A stretch of DNA of 64,000 nucleotides, from NCBI RefSeq assembly GCF_026151205.1, contig NC_087075.1, positions 7,520,858 through 7,584,857 on the forward strand. The letters run 5' to 3'. The notes under the pieces are model-generated. The model searched no databases. It saw only the letters and a list, made by a program, of their open reading frames with translations, and was not told where the DNA came from. This document shows, in pieces, positions 1 to 11,122 of this stretch (positions are counted from its first letter, which is position 1; every line of letters starts with the position of its first letter). Source of the DNA: Bolinopsis microptera. Taxonomy: Eukaryota > Ctenophora > Tentaculata > Lobata > Bolinopsidae. A program made the position numbers and the translations under genes.

Positions 1-10
1 TATATTAAGT

Positions 11-1168
11 ACTCCCTCTCCCTCTCCCTCTCCCTCTCCCTCTCCCTCTCCCTCTCCCTCTCCCTCTCCCTCTCCTCTCCCTCTCCCTCTCCCTCTCCCT
101 CTCCCTCTCCCTCTCCCTCTCCCTCTCCCTCTCTCTCTCCCTCTCCCTCTCCTCTCCCTCTCCCTCTCCCTCTCCCTCTCCCTCTCCCTCTCCCTCTCCC
201 TCTCCCTCTCCCTCTCCCTCTCCCTCTCCCTCTCCCTCTCCCTCTCCCTCTCCCTCTCCCTCTCCCTCTCCCTCTCCCTCTCCCTCTCCCTCTCCCTCTC
301 CCTCTCCCTCTCCCTCTCCCTCTCCCTCTCCCTCTCCCTCTCCCTCTCCCTCTCCCTCTCCCTCTCCCTCTCCCTCTCCCTCTCCCTCTCCCTCTCCCTC
401 TCCCTCTCCCTCTCCCTCTCCCTCTCCCTCTCCCTCTCCCTCTCCCTCTCCCTCTCCCTCTCCCTCTCCCTCTCCCTCTCCCTCTCCCTCTCCCTCTCCC
501 TCTCCCTCTCCCTCTCCCTCTCCCTCTCCCTCTCCCTCTCCCTCTCCCTCTCCCTCTCCCTCTCCCTCTCCCTCTCCCTCTCCCTCTCCCTCTCCCTCTC
601 CCTCTCCCTCTCCCTCTCCCTCTCCCTCTCCCTCTCCCTCTCCCTCTCCCTCTCCCTCTCCCTCTCCCTCTCCCTCTCCCTCTCCCTCTCCCTCTCCCTC
701 TCCCTCTCCCTCTCCCTCTCCCTCTCCCTCTCCCTCTCCCTCTCCCTCTCCCTCTCCCTCTCCCTCTCCCTCTCCCTCTCCCTCTCCCTCTCCCTCTCCC
801 TCTCCCTCTCCCTCTCCCTCTCCCTCTCCCTCTCCCTCTCCCTCTCCCTCTCCCTCTCCCTCTCCCTCTCCCTCTCCCTCTCCCTCTCCCTCTCCCTCTC
901 CCTCTCCCTCTCCCTCTCCCTCTCCCTCTCCCTCTCCCTCTCCCTCTCCCTCTCCCTCTCCCTCTCCCTCTCCCTCTCCCTCTCCCTCTCCCTCTCCCTC
1001 TCCCTCTCCCTCTCCCTCTCCCTCTCCCTCTCCCTCTCCCTCTCCCTCTCCCTCTCCCTCTCCCTCTCCCTCTCCCTCTCCCTCTCCCTCTCCCTCTCCC
1101 TCTCCCTCTCCCTCTCCCTCTCCCTCTCCCTCTCCCTCTCCCTCTCCCTCTCCCTCTCCCTCTCCCTG
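11..1168. repeat. (CCCTCT)n hexanucleotide array, about 1.16 kb
   Basis: A hexamer microsatellite, CCCTCT on the plus strand and GGGAGA on the minus strand. The first ~150 bases carry a few slipped units; the last ~1 kb is essentially perfect. The strand is polypurine/polypyrimidine with GGG every six bases, so triplex and G-quadruplex formation are both possible. The open frame across it on the minus strand (Gly-Glu repeats) is a by-product of the repeat. It ends in a 40-bp stretch (1166-1206) that recurs inverted at 20162-20205. Confidence 0.97.
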
Positions 1169-1206
1169 GTTCCGGTGTCTTGGAATGTTGAAGAAGTTGA
1201 ATAGAT

Positions 1207-1459
1207 GGTAGATCCCCGACATCTTAATTCAATTGACACGTTCGAACAGAACAAATTTTGATTTGTGTCATGTAATTACGGGAAACTGCTCGTCCAAAAG
1301 TTTGCAAGCGCAAACTTGCAAGGATAAGCCTAGCCGACAGAAGAAGCAGAAGGGTGTTTTATCTTAGTTGGAAATGGAAGCATGTAGAAGAAAATAAATT
1401 GTAATCCTAATAGTGCATGTCCTATCGACATCGTCACGTTCACATAACGAGAACTAATT
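1207..1459. other. Non-coding stretch, nothing recognised
   Basis: Short unique-looking AT-rich sequence between the hexamer array and a poly-G element. No coding or RNA signal seen. Confidence 0.4.
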
Positions 1460-1461
1460 TT

Positions 1462-1463
<2 letters not shown>

Positions 1464-1505
<42 letters not shown>

Positions 1506-1605
1506 ATGGGTATTTTTTTTGGCGGGGTCCCAGACACCAACCGCCAAACAGTGCCCGCGGGCAGCCACGCCCATATTTGGTCCAAATTAGGCCCAATTTG
1601 ATATC
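1464..1605 (+). mobile_element. Poly-G TTAA element, left-end fragment
   Basis: A TTAA (1460-1463) is followed by a 37-bp G run (1467-1503), then CAATGGGTATTTTTTT and the block ending CACGCCCATATTTGGTCC. The same order occurs in the copies at 11083, 36995 and 37800. The right half is missing: the homology stops near 1605 and is followed by a small GATATCGATGAT repeat. Confidence 0.7.
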
Positions 1606-1680
1606 GATGATTTGATATCGATGATAATTTTCGAAAATTATCGCGATAATCAATCAATTTTTCTTAGGGGAAAATAGCCT

Positions 1681-2255
1681 AAATTTATCATATTTTTCTA
1701 ATCTGTTTCTTTGTTTGTCATGTTTAACCCGACTGCTAGCATAATTTTCAGTGTGATGGTATGCTGACGTGCTATGTAGTGTGTAGTGTTTATGAATTCA
1801 CGACAGTGAAAATTGTAATGTCGTGTTATATTAATAAAACAAATATTTAATAAAACAAATATTTATTTTTACGGCACAATCAAACAATATCAATAATAAA
1901 TAAATCAGGGGAGGTTTGAAGAGGTTTGAAGTGCCGAAGGCCACTGCTTATCTTTAGGATTTGAGAGTGACCTGTGCTTGAAACCCCCTCAACCATCCAC
2001 TACGTCAATAAACTTATTATACAAATATAGAAAAATATAATTATCTAAAATTGCTTATTGGTCTAGTTTGGTGACATAGGAGAGCCCAGTTGAGTTTTAG
2101 TTTAGGTTTAGGTTTTAAATCATAGTTTAAAAGGTTAGCCATGTTTCATGGTAGAGAGAGATATCATGTGTGCAGAGCCGTACCGGATGTAGAATTTGAG
2201 ATATAATATAGATCACAGTGCTGGCAAGCACGACCGGTGCATTTATTGTGGGTAT
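1681..2255. other. Non-coding AT-rich stretch
   Basis: No gene seen. Holds two adjacent copies of AATAAAACAAATATTTA around 1835-1865 and a duplicated GAGGTTTGAAG near 1911-1930; otherwise featureless by eye. Confidence 0.4.
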
Positions 2256-2261
2256 ACTATG

Positions 2262-2326
2262 TACCCCCTTTACTATTATACCCCCTTTACTATTATACCC
2301 CCTTTACTATTATACCCCCTTTGGTA
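2262..2326. repeat. 17-bp tandem repeat, about 3.8 copies
   Basis: Direct copies of TACCCCCTTTACTATTA at 2262, 2279, 2296 and a partial one at 2313. It lies just before the GC-rich hairpins. Confidence 0.9.
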
Positions 2327-2346
2327 CACGTTACAAGCCTCTTTCG

Positions 2347-2403
2347 TGCACGCGAAGCGTGCATTCCGGCCGGAGGCGGCGGCCGAAGGCCGTCGCCTCC
2401 GGC
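2347..2403. other. Two adjacent GC-rich hairpins with GAA loops
   Basis: Hairpin 1 is 2347-2363: a perfect 7-bp stem (TGCACGC/GCGTGCA) around GAA, so its tip is GCGAAGC. Hairpin 2 is 2369-2403: a 16-bp stem with one G.T pair, again around GAA (2385-2387). Both are very GC-rich in an AT-rich surrounding. GCGAAGC is known from structural work as an unusually stable DNA mini-hairpin. What the pair does is unknown. Confidence 0.85.
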
Positions 2404-2834
2404 AGGAGTTTTTCAGGCATTAAGACTCATCGGAAGTCGTTCAGCAGATTTATTTTTAGTTCAAAACATTCTAATTTGATGTCAAAGATGACAGGAATAA
2501 AAAATAGTTGTGTTGAGATTTTTAAGAAATTTGCATAAAATACTCGCCAGCACTGTTATACGAAATTCGGTAAAAAACCCAAAATCGCCATATTCAGGTG
2601 CCTTAAAAATCATGTTAAAATCGAGTTAGAGATCTGAAATTTTTCAGGGCGTCTAGACGTTGACCAAATCGACTGCAAAAAAAGTTTCAGGTTTCAGGAA
2701 CATCGGGAAGTGGGTTTTCTAGAACTCCTGTTTTACGACAGATTGTCGTGATATCTATCTATATATATACATATATAAATAGTTGTTGTTTGGTTTCCCA
2801 AAGAGAGTGCTCGACTGCAGTTAAGCAGGAGCAT

Positions 2835-3006
2835 TATAATTCGAACAATTGAAACAAATCAAATTGGCGGGCAAACGATCCGTTTCATGATATGTATAAA
2901 AACAATACCGATCATCAGTGCACTGATGATTGGTATTGTTTTTATACATATCATGAAACGGATCGTTTGCCCGCCAATTTGATTTGTTTCAATTGTTCGA
3001 ATTATA
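2835..3006. repeat. 172-bp near-perfect palindrome with no spacer
   Basis: Both halves read outward from 2920/2921. All ten-base blocks I compared pair exactly except one position in the block 2901-2910 against 2931-2940. There is no loop spacer. It ends seven bases before the Helitron-like unit at 3013. It may be a tiny palindromic DNA element or an inverted duplication. It contains no gene. Confidence 0.93.
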
Positions 3007-3012
3007 TACATA

Positions 3013-3316
3013 CTAGAAAACCCGTGGTCACAGGGAGGAAGCTTATAGTATTTTTTGTTAGTAGGCTTAAATCGCGTCAAAAAATATCCTACACAACCGA
3101 AGATACAGCCAATTAAAATGTTGCTCGCACTAAACACAACGTAATATCAACAAAAACGATAAAAAATGCCGTTTTAACAATCTTTGCACGTGCACGCGCG
3201 TGTAACAACCTTCGTTACCATGGTTACTACGCAAGTTCATATTTTTCGTTTTTTTTTGCACGTGGGCGGTCGTACAAACGTACATACAGAAATAATTCTC
3301 TGAATTATAGTAGAGA
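3013..3316 (-). mobile_element. Helitron-like non-autonomous unit 1
   Basis: Read on the minus strand the unit starts TCTCTACTATAATTC and ends in CCCTGTGACCACGGG, TTTT, CTAG. That gives the Helitron signs: 5'-TC, a short hairpin near the 3' end (CCC.GTG..CAC.GGG), a 3' CTRR (CTAG) and a flanking T (3012). Length 304 bp, no coding capacity. It abuts unit 2 directly. Confidence 0.7.
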
Positions 3317-3613
3317 CTAGAAAACCCGTGGTCACAGGGAGGACGCTAATATTATTTTTTGTTAGTAAGTTTAAATCACGTAAAAAATATCCTACACAAC
3401 TGAAGATACAGCCGATTAAAATGTTGCTCGCACTAAACACAACGTAATATCAACAAAACCGATAAAAAATGACGTTAAAACAATCATTGCACGTGCACGT
3501 GCGTGTAGCAATCCTTGTTACCATGGTTACTACGTAACTTCCTATTTCTCGTCTGATTTGCACGTGGGCGGTCGTACAGACAGCAGAAATAATTTTTTGA
3601 ATTATAGTAGAGA
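3317..3613 (-). mobile_element. Helitron-like non-autonomous unit 2
   Basis: 297 bp, clearly homologous to the unit at 3013-3316 over its whole length. Its 3' CTAG (3317-3320) is followed on the minus strand directly by the first T of unit 1, and its 5' TC is preceded by A (complement of 3614). So the A|T insertion rule holds at both outer ends and the two units form a head-to-tail tandem. Confidence 0.7.
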
Positions 3614-4349
3614 TATATATATATTCAGGGATAGACGCTTTGCCAGTCAATTGTAGCCTGTATTTAATTGTCCATAGATTCAAAAGTATAAAAGATACAG
3701 CCATTTCCGACCACAGGTCTTGAAAATAATTGTTTACACTTTAGTTTACATTGTATAAACAAATTATTTGACGTCATGAACACCCCTTGATGACGTCATC
3801 AAGTTAACCGTTTTTAAAACTTGATTTTTGACAAATTAATAACTTTTAAAAATGATTTTACACCATTAAAAAGTAATTGTATTCAAAATCTGAGGAAATT
3901 TTTATCTTAGATAATTGTTCAAGCATTCTGAAAATCTACCGAAAAGTTTTTCTAGCTTGCTCCTTCATAAAGATATTCGTCATTGAAGTTTGTGCTTTTT
4001 TGAAGAATTATTTTATAAAAACGTCAATTTTGCGATTTAGTATTCTCTGGTGTTGGGCCATGCCTTGGGTTGTGGAGCTCAGTTCTGCTTCCTATAGGTA
4101 TAAATTGTGCATTAGGCTAGTTTTAAAGTTAAAAATCGAAAAGTTGCACACGTGGGGACACGCCCAACTTGAATGAGTATTAAGTGGCATATTCAGTCAG
4201 TGATCGACCGATATGCTTACCTAAACACAAGGAAATGTTTTTAAAGGAAAAATTTCGAAATTGTTGAAACTTCCTCCTTATTAATGAAGATATCAGTTTA
4301 TATTTCGACTTTATAAAGTACCCTGACATTATAATCAAAAAGAGATGAT
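3614..4349. other. Non-coding stretch, no gene seen
   Basis: Unique-looking AT-rich sequence. The short open frame at 3877-4176 has no recognisable motif. Confidence 0.35.
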
Positions 4350-4859
4350 ATTTGACCAAAACCCATAATCATGGGTAGAGTGGACCGCTGCCAGTGTCTC
4401 TCTTTCCCAAACAAAAAGAAATGATATTAATTTGATTGACCGTTCTCAAATGCAAAATGATACCGAGAATGAAATCGGTCGCTCGCTTTTCCCATTCATT
4501 TACAATTGTAATAGATTAAGAAGAACTACCCAAAGGCAGCTGTACTCGGCAATAAAGATTCAATAAACTTCAGCTAATTCAATAAGTAATAACTACCACC
4601 CTTACCCCGAAATACTAGGTACCGACCCGAACGCAACCCAAAGAGATTTTTACAGCATCTGATTGATGTACCTAATCAATCGAAACTTATTACAATTCGT
4701 AAGCCGTGAATGAATGGGAAAAGCGAGCGACCGATTTCATTCTCGGTATCATTTTGCATTTGAGAACGGTCAATCAAATTAATATCATTTCCTTTTGTTT
4801 GGGAAAGAGAGACACTGGCAGCGGTCCACTCTACCCATGATTATGGGTTTTGGTCAAAT
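4350..4859. mobile_element. Foldback/MITE-like element with 151-bp inverted arms
   Basis: Arms 4350-4500 and 4709-4859 are inverted copies with no length difference and roughly one visible mismatch (in the CCCAAACAAAAAG region). The 208-bp spacer between them has no coding capacity. The outer terminus is ATTTGACCAAAACCC. No clear target duplication is visible. The right arm abuts the LINE remnant. Confidence 0.85.
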
Positions 4860-6515
4860 TAGTTACCATGTATTAGGGTCATCTCGATTTTGGAGGGATA
4901 GCAAGTGCTTTTTAAGGTTAGATTTAATAATACCTGACGAGGCTGATAAGTCTGAATTTTTGGTAGAACCCGGGATTATTATCTTTATTAGCATCACATA
5001 TTTCGAATACATATTAAGAATGTTAAAGTTTTAGATCAAAACGAAATGTGTATGTCCGACCACTTTTGTATCACATTTGACATTGATATTAAGACCAAGT
5101 ATATTAAGCAGCCTAAAAGAAAGATCTTTAATTATAGTAAAGGTAATTTTAGGGGCCTGAATTCTGAGTTATTTAGCATCGATTGGGATAGTATATTTGA
5201 GTGTAATGATCCTTATCTTGCCTGGAGTCGATTCAGAGGAGTTCTCGGTGCAGCCTGTGATCGATGGATCCCTAAAAAGACCATTAAGTCTCAGTTCCAG
5301 CCCCCATGGTATGACTCCGAATGTGATCGTCTCCTACGAAATAAGGAGAAATGGAGAATAAGGCATAAGGGGAGCAACTCTGAGTCTCATAAACAAAAGT
5401 TTCGTGCATTTCGCACAAAATTTAAAAATATGATGGACGAAAGAATGAGACTCAGTGTTGAAGATGACTCCGATGATGCTCGTATCTCCAAGAAATTCTG
5501 GACCTACGTTAAATCTAAATAAAAGTCAACCAGGATCCCTGAAACTGTTAAATATCATAATCGCTTTCGAAACAATCCATCTGATCAAGCTGCCCTATTT
5601 ATAACTTGCCATTCAATACCTTCTTCTATAAACTTTCTGGAAGTGATATTGACTTTGTGCCCTCTCAGTCAGATTTAGGAGTCGCAATAAACTCCAGGTT
5701 TAATTGGGGTGCACAATGTAAAGCGCTTGTTTCCAAAGCTAACTCTAGACTTGGACTACTTAAGAGAACATGTCATTTCACTAATGATAAAAGGCAGAAA
5801 AGATCTTTCTATTTAGCGTTAATTAGGTCTATATTTGAACATTGTTCTGTCATATGGTCCCCTCAATCTGCAACTCATCTTCAACAGTTTGTTGCTATCC
5901 AAAAGAGGGCTATTAAATGGATCAATGGTGAACCCTACTCCAGTTATAATGATGATAAACTTGCTACAGAGCAAAAAAAACTAAATATTCTCCCTGTTAA
6001 ACAGAAGTTTATTTATAACGATCTTATGACCTTCTATAAAATAGTGAATAGCATAATTCCAGTTTCGCTCCCTACATATATAGTCCTATGCCGTCCAGAG
6101 GGCACCCGATACACTAGGCACAATGCTCAAATAATTGATAGGACGGATACTTCAACTAACATGAGTACCACTGTGCCCTGCTCGGATGCCTTCCGAAATA
6201 GCTTCTTTCATAGATCTATGCTGAAATGGAATAGTCTACCAGTATGTATCCGGCAGTCAGAGCGGATTTCCACCTTTAAGGCCAAACTGATCAAGTACCT
6301 CTGGGCTGCCGATACAGTCTGGCCAGATTAGCTCATCAGTCTTATGAGTCTCAGAAATGTGTTTTTGTTGGTTATAATTCTGTCCGTCAAATTTCCTATC
6401 TGCTTGTCCTTTTCATTTTTCGTTGTGACGGAATTGTAATGAACAAAATCCTTATAATTATTTATGATATGTTTGTGTGATGTTATATTTATATCTAATG
6501 ATAATATTTTATAGG
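4860..6515 (+). mobile_element. Gutted LINE (CR1/Jockey superfamily) with RT core deleted
   Basis: 5046-5522 encodes the end of an apurinic endonuclease-like domain (MSDHFCITF, matching the SDH motif) and the linker before reverse transcriptase. 5606-6331 encodes the domain after the RT palm (DLGVAINSRFNW, then a Leu/Arg-rich tail ending in WNSLP...TFKAKLIKYLW). The palm between them, with its YADD box, is absent, so an internal deletion falls in 5523-5605. Frames before 5046 are broken. 6332-6515 looks like a 3' UTR. It is a dead copy. Confidence 0.8.
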
Positions 6516-6601
6516 AATGTCACTTAATGTCCGATTTACCAACAACTCATCAATTGTCTGACTTGTCAACAACACATCAATTTAAGTGACAACTCTGAAA
6601 A

Positions 6602-7114
6602 ATGGACAGGATTCTACGCCCTGACAGGCTAGAACTGAACCCAAGTACCAGCGTGGATGGAGCGAGCAGTGGCACCTTCGTACACTGGTTGGCTACATTC
6701 TCCAACTTCTTGGCTACGTTGGAGGCAGTGACTACAGACGAGGCAAGGTATACTGTTCTAATAAACTATGTCAGTCCGGACATCTACCTACACATATCGT
6801 CTACTCAAAAGTATACTGAGGCTGTTGAACTCTTGAGAGCGCTGTTTGTGAAAGTGAAGAATGAAAACTTCGCTAGGCAGTGTTTAGCCTACCGCACTCA
6901 AAAGGATAGTGAATCCATTGAGCAGTATATTCTTGTTTTAGAGAAACTTGCAAAGGATTGTGTTTTCAAGAAAGTAGAGGCTAATCAGCACCAAGACCTA
7001 TGTGTTCGCACTGCTTTTATTGTTATTGTTTGTCATTCAAATTTGGTAGACGGCCCCAACGTTAATGTGGCTCTAGCTATGTGTTGGTTCAGCCGAATTA
7101 ATTATTATGTTTAA
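6602..7114 (+). pseudogene. Gag fragment of a Ty3/Gypsy-type LTR retrotransposon
   Basis: 170 codons open from ATG 6602. Residues ~20-150 have the layout of Ty3/Gypsy-type Gag in animals: a Trp-containing start, YTVLINYVSPDIY, a Leu-rich stretch, then NENFARQCLAYRTQKDSESI and a LAKDC segment with following D..VR.AFI. In complete elements a zinc knuckle, protease and RT follow; here the frame degenerates after about residue 140 and no polymerase is visible downstream. No pair of LTRs could be delimited. Family call is from motif order only. Confidence 0.6.
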
Positions 7115-8794
7115 TCAAGTTTATTTTTCTCGTTAGTTGTCATCCGGCCAAACATTAAGCAACTTATATTGCAGTACCATTTATCAATTTGTATATCAAA
7201 ATATGTCATTGTAATTTTGCATGGCTGAAATGTAACGCTTGATTTATATATATACGTAAATATAGGAGGCCGAGCTGCAAATAATCCTGTCTACGTCGCG
7301 TAAGATCATATTTTCAAGACAAATGATCTATAAGGTGGAATTTGCAAAGACGAATCTATGCTTGATGTCAGTCTGCACTCTGCGACCCAAGACTTTTACT
7401 GGACCTCCAGGATCATTATTTCAATAAAACACCGCTATCATCTAATTCGATTGGAGAAGCAAGAAATAGACGAATGATTTATTAGGCTTGGCTACTCCAT
7501 ACTCATAGAAGAATCCATAACCTTCTAGAATATTCTGAAATATTTATTTTACTTTATGTCAGGAACGGTCATCAAAATGAATTCATAACAAGGTTGATCA
7601 TATTTTGGTAAATTTTTAGCTTTCTGTCAGAAAATGCATTTGGGTTTTTATGGGGAGGCAGTTACATGTACACTTAAACCGGGAAATAAGACTGACTTCT
7701 CTATATGGTCTATTTCATGTCACGTGATCCATCGATCCAATGGTCTGAACTGTCGGAGGCCTTTTAGAAACATTTTGAAGTTCGTGTGTAATCAACAATC
7801 GACACACACCCTCCCCCTCCCGTAATCACACCCCCTCCGCCTCCGCCTCCGCCTCCGCCTCCTCTACCCCACCCAATCATAACGAAATAAGATAATATGT
7901 AAACGACCCCATATTAAAATAGAAAACGATGGCGGGTTTGAGCAATAAAATTCCGGCTGCCAGACAGTTGCGCCCAATCTAGATCTATAGCTACCACGGG
8001 AAGTTGACGAATCATGAAAACCAATTAAAAACTACTTGATCAGATATGACAGTTCCGCCCAATCGGTATTGAAATCCCGCAATTATAATAAAAAGTTAAC
8101 TTCATTCAATCAAAAATCGTACGATCATAATTAACGATAGACGCAAAGCTACGAAGAATGGTTCAGGAAATAAAAGGGAAAAGCCGTTTATTTTTTGGAG
8201 CAAGTTTTAGGAGGGTATGTGACTTTATGCCAGAGCAGAGCTGAGTGATCTCGCAGCATTCTGCATAATTACGTATAGGACGAAATCGACGTTCATTATC
8301 ATTTTCACCTTAGTACATGATAGTGAGTTATCGAGGATAATATGCGAAATAGTGAATATATGCATTCTTCAGAGCGAACTGTAATATAGTATTCGTCCGA
8401 ACTTTATTTTTAGATTTTGCAGATTTAATTTGTAATTTCACTCCGGTGGCGATTAGATTTGAACCGTTCTGTGGATATGCTCCCTCCCAACTGAATTTTA
8501 ATTCCACAATTGTTGCAAGAGGGTCTCTGGCTTTATGCCAGAGCTTAGACGTAGCATCCTGGATAGTGGGTGTCTTCCACGAACAGTTTATGGTGTATTA
8601 AAAATGACTAAGTACAAATTTAAGTACACCTCTTCGTTTGTCATCCACGAACTGAGTACACATTTTTACTTAAGTTACATGATTTAAGTTCACACTTAAA
8701 TATTTAAGTGCAACTTTGGGAGTCAAACTTAACGTGCACTTAGGCGCAACTGTCATTTTGAGAATCTGACATGGAGAATCAGATCAATTGGTCA
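7115..8794. other. Non-coding stretch with minor repeats
   Basis: No gene seen. Holds a short (CCTCCG)n run at about 7827-7862, a stray copy of the 115-bp repeat near 7905-7965, two copies of TTTATGCCAGAGC (about 8223 and 8531), and a patch at 8600-8760 rich in inverted ACTTAAGT-type words. Confidence 0.5.
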
Positions 8795-9125
8795 ATTGAT
8801 TTCGAACCAATTTTAAAAAGTTAAAAGGGCATGGCGGCGCGGGTTTGAGCCATAAACTTCCGATTCAATATTAAAATAGAAAACGATGGCTCACATGGCT
8901 TATACCCGCCATAAATTTTAAAATTGATTCCAAACCAATTTTAAAAAGTTAAAACGGCATGGCGGGTTTGAGTCATGAACATTCGATTCAATATTAAAAT
9001 AAATAACGGTCTGACATCAGGGATTTTCTTTCAAATCAATCTAAACCGGCATGGTGGGTTTGGGCCATGAAATTCCAATTCAATATTAAAATAAAAACGA
9101 TTTGACATCATTTTTTTTTCAAATC
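8795..9125. repeat. Diverged tandem repeat, ~115-bp unit
   Basis: Units carry ATGGCGGGTTTGAG-CAT, then ATTCAATATTAAAATA and AACGAT. About three copies are visible (near 8830, 8955 and 9050), plus a detached fragment at 7905-7965. Units differ by point changes and small indels. No coding role is apparent. Confidence 0.7.
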
Positions 9126-9572
9126 AATTTACTTTATGGGCCACGCACCTCGTAATAGTAATAAGTATTACATGTACACCCCTAGGTCAAGCCATTAAAC
9201 TAATTAAATGGGTCTACAGAGATTCGTAACGCGCGAAAATACAAAATTCCGCGTTAATGAGTCTTAATACTTTTTTTCCGTACTACAGTTGCTACCACTA
9301 TAATAAAGTAATTAGTATTGCAAAAAAAGCTCAGCCTTGTACTTGCGCTGCCAAGCCAGGACTCAGAAATAAATTTAGTAATGCAGCAAATGAAATGACA
9401 ATAAATTGATGATGATAATTAATCAAAAGATTTTTATTGAACGCTTTTGTCATCTTGTATTTCAATTCGTCAAACACTAACAGTATAAATATAATTGCTG
9501 GATACTATACTGCGATACTATATTGAGAGTCCAGCTGCAATTGCTGATGCAGGGGGGGGGGGGGGCTGAAAC
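9126..9572. other. Non-coding stretch, nothing recognised
   Basis: AT-rich sequence ending in a 15-bp G run (9552-9565) just left of the mariner-type element. Confidence 0.35.
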
Positions 9573-9574
9573 TA

Positions 9575-10341
9575 CAGGGTGAGCCAAAAGTCAGTGTGCA
9601 AACGTTGGCCTTAATAGCTCAGTCACTGAGTGCCCAATTGAAATACTTCCTTCTGGTTCGACTTAGTACCACCACTGGTTCGAGGAATTTGTCAACTCGA
9701 AAAATATTCGCGTTCATTTTTTTCAAATGGAGGTTCATTTTCACATTTATTTGATAGTTTGGATAGTCGGATCAAGCTAAATATTATTGAATTGTGTTTG
9801 GCCATTCGAATTACGTTTGTCCTGAAAGAATTAGAACTGTAGCTTCTCAGATGACCGAGATATGAAGCATAACGAGTTTATTCATTACGTGTGATCAGGT
9901 GATTGGTTTACCTAATCACGTGATAAGGTGACCCCGTTAACTACCCCGTTAAACATTATGGGAATTTTTAAGGGTGCCCAATTAAGGTGTCGTGTCACGG
10001 TGTCACATAATCACCCAGTCAATTTTGTTAACGAGATACACAAAATGCTTGATAACTTCGTCATTTCTAATCCGTTTAGCCTCATGTTTTCAGATCATAT
10101 GCAACATTTGATAATCTACCGTCTCTGAAAAAATTAGGTGTTCAGCATGTTCAGAGAAAACAATATAGGTGTTTTAATATTGAATGGGCGTGGTCTAAAA
10201 TATTCGAATTTTCAAATTTTGACGACGGAATCCTCGAACCAGTAAGTCCAGTATGTCATCTGCAAAGCAACAGCTCTCAAATATAAAACACGACGGAGGT
10301 ATAAGACCCAACGTTTCCACACTGACTTTTGGCCCACCCTG
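9575..10341. mobile_element. Mariner-type non-autonomous element
   Basis: Left end CAGGGTGAGCCAAAAGTCAG and right end (reverse complement) CAGGGTGGGCCAAAAGTCAG are inverted repeats that continue for ~30 bp. Each end is flanked by TA (9573-9574 and 10342-10343), as for Tc1/mariner. The 767-bp interior has no transposase. It sits at the left edge of a LINE RT fragment. Confidence 0.8.
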
Positions 10342-10384
10342 TAGGTTTTCGATCAAACGCTGCCGTTTGTATTCAAACTTCGCC

Positions 10385-10885
10385 AAAAGCAATTAACCTC
10401 ATGATACAGTTGCTCTCGTCCAATGAAATCGCTGCATTTTGCAGCGTCATTATGTATAATTGAATTACATATATTCGTATGCAGCGCTTGGTAGGACTTT
10501 ATCCATTGCAGTGCACTTTCAGTAATTCCATAGTCTTTCATAAGCTTTTCCAGTAAGACTGTGTTTTCAGTGGTATCGAACGCTGCACCTATATATAACT
10601 ATATAAGTCAAGAAGTGCAATTATAACAACATTCCCTGCTATAATTTCTTTGTTAAGATCATCACACATTCTTACAAGTTTCACAACTGTAATTAGAGCG
10701 GTATCCAGATTGGACTTCTGAGTAAAGGCTATGATTTGTGAGATGAACATTGAACTGGTTCAGTACAATTCTCTCGAGGATCTTGAAGAAGGCAGAGAGG
10801 TTAGAGACTGGTCGATAGTTACTGAGAATATCGACATCAGCATTTTCCTTCTTTAAAGTCGGCTTATCACTAGGTAGTAATATGA
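10385..10885 (-). pseudogene. LINE reverse transcriptase fragment
   Basis: Minus-strand translation gives NYRPVSNLSAFFKILERIV near 10790-10860 and AFDTTENTVLLEKLMKDYG near 10520-10580, the order found in RT domains of CR1/Jockey-type LINEs. Frames shift between the pieces and no YADD box is seen, so it is a decayed fragment. Confidence 0.7.
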
Positions 10886-10925
10886 ATATCTATTCTGCTC
10901 CACTGTGTACATTATAGTTAATATC

Positions 10926-11082
10926 TATAATACCTAAATAAAGAGGTAGGTTTTTGTAAACTTTCCTTGAAAAGATTGTAAATGACCACATTTAATCCCA
11001 ATACAACAAACCACAAGTCAATATTTTTCTTTATTAAGTTAAGCAGAAATAAAAGCTTCCAATGAGTCATCGTAACACTTAA
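10926..11082 (-). pseudogene. Orphaned 3' end of FMO copy 1 (end of exon 3)
   Basis: Matches 40955-41120 of copy 2 base for base apart from a few substitutions. It carries the original last codons (ending DDSLEAFISA-stop), the AATAAA-containing 3' UTR and downstream flank. It was cut off from the rest of the gene by the element at 11083-15726, which inserted at TTAA 11079-11082. Confidence 0.88.

Positions 11083-11122
<40 letters not shown>

Noticed and set aside
5-1222. 405-codon Gly-Glu repeat open frame on the minus strand
   Set aside because: It is the hexamer microsatellite read in frame; only the first ~19 codons are non-repeat.
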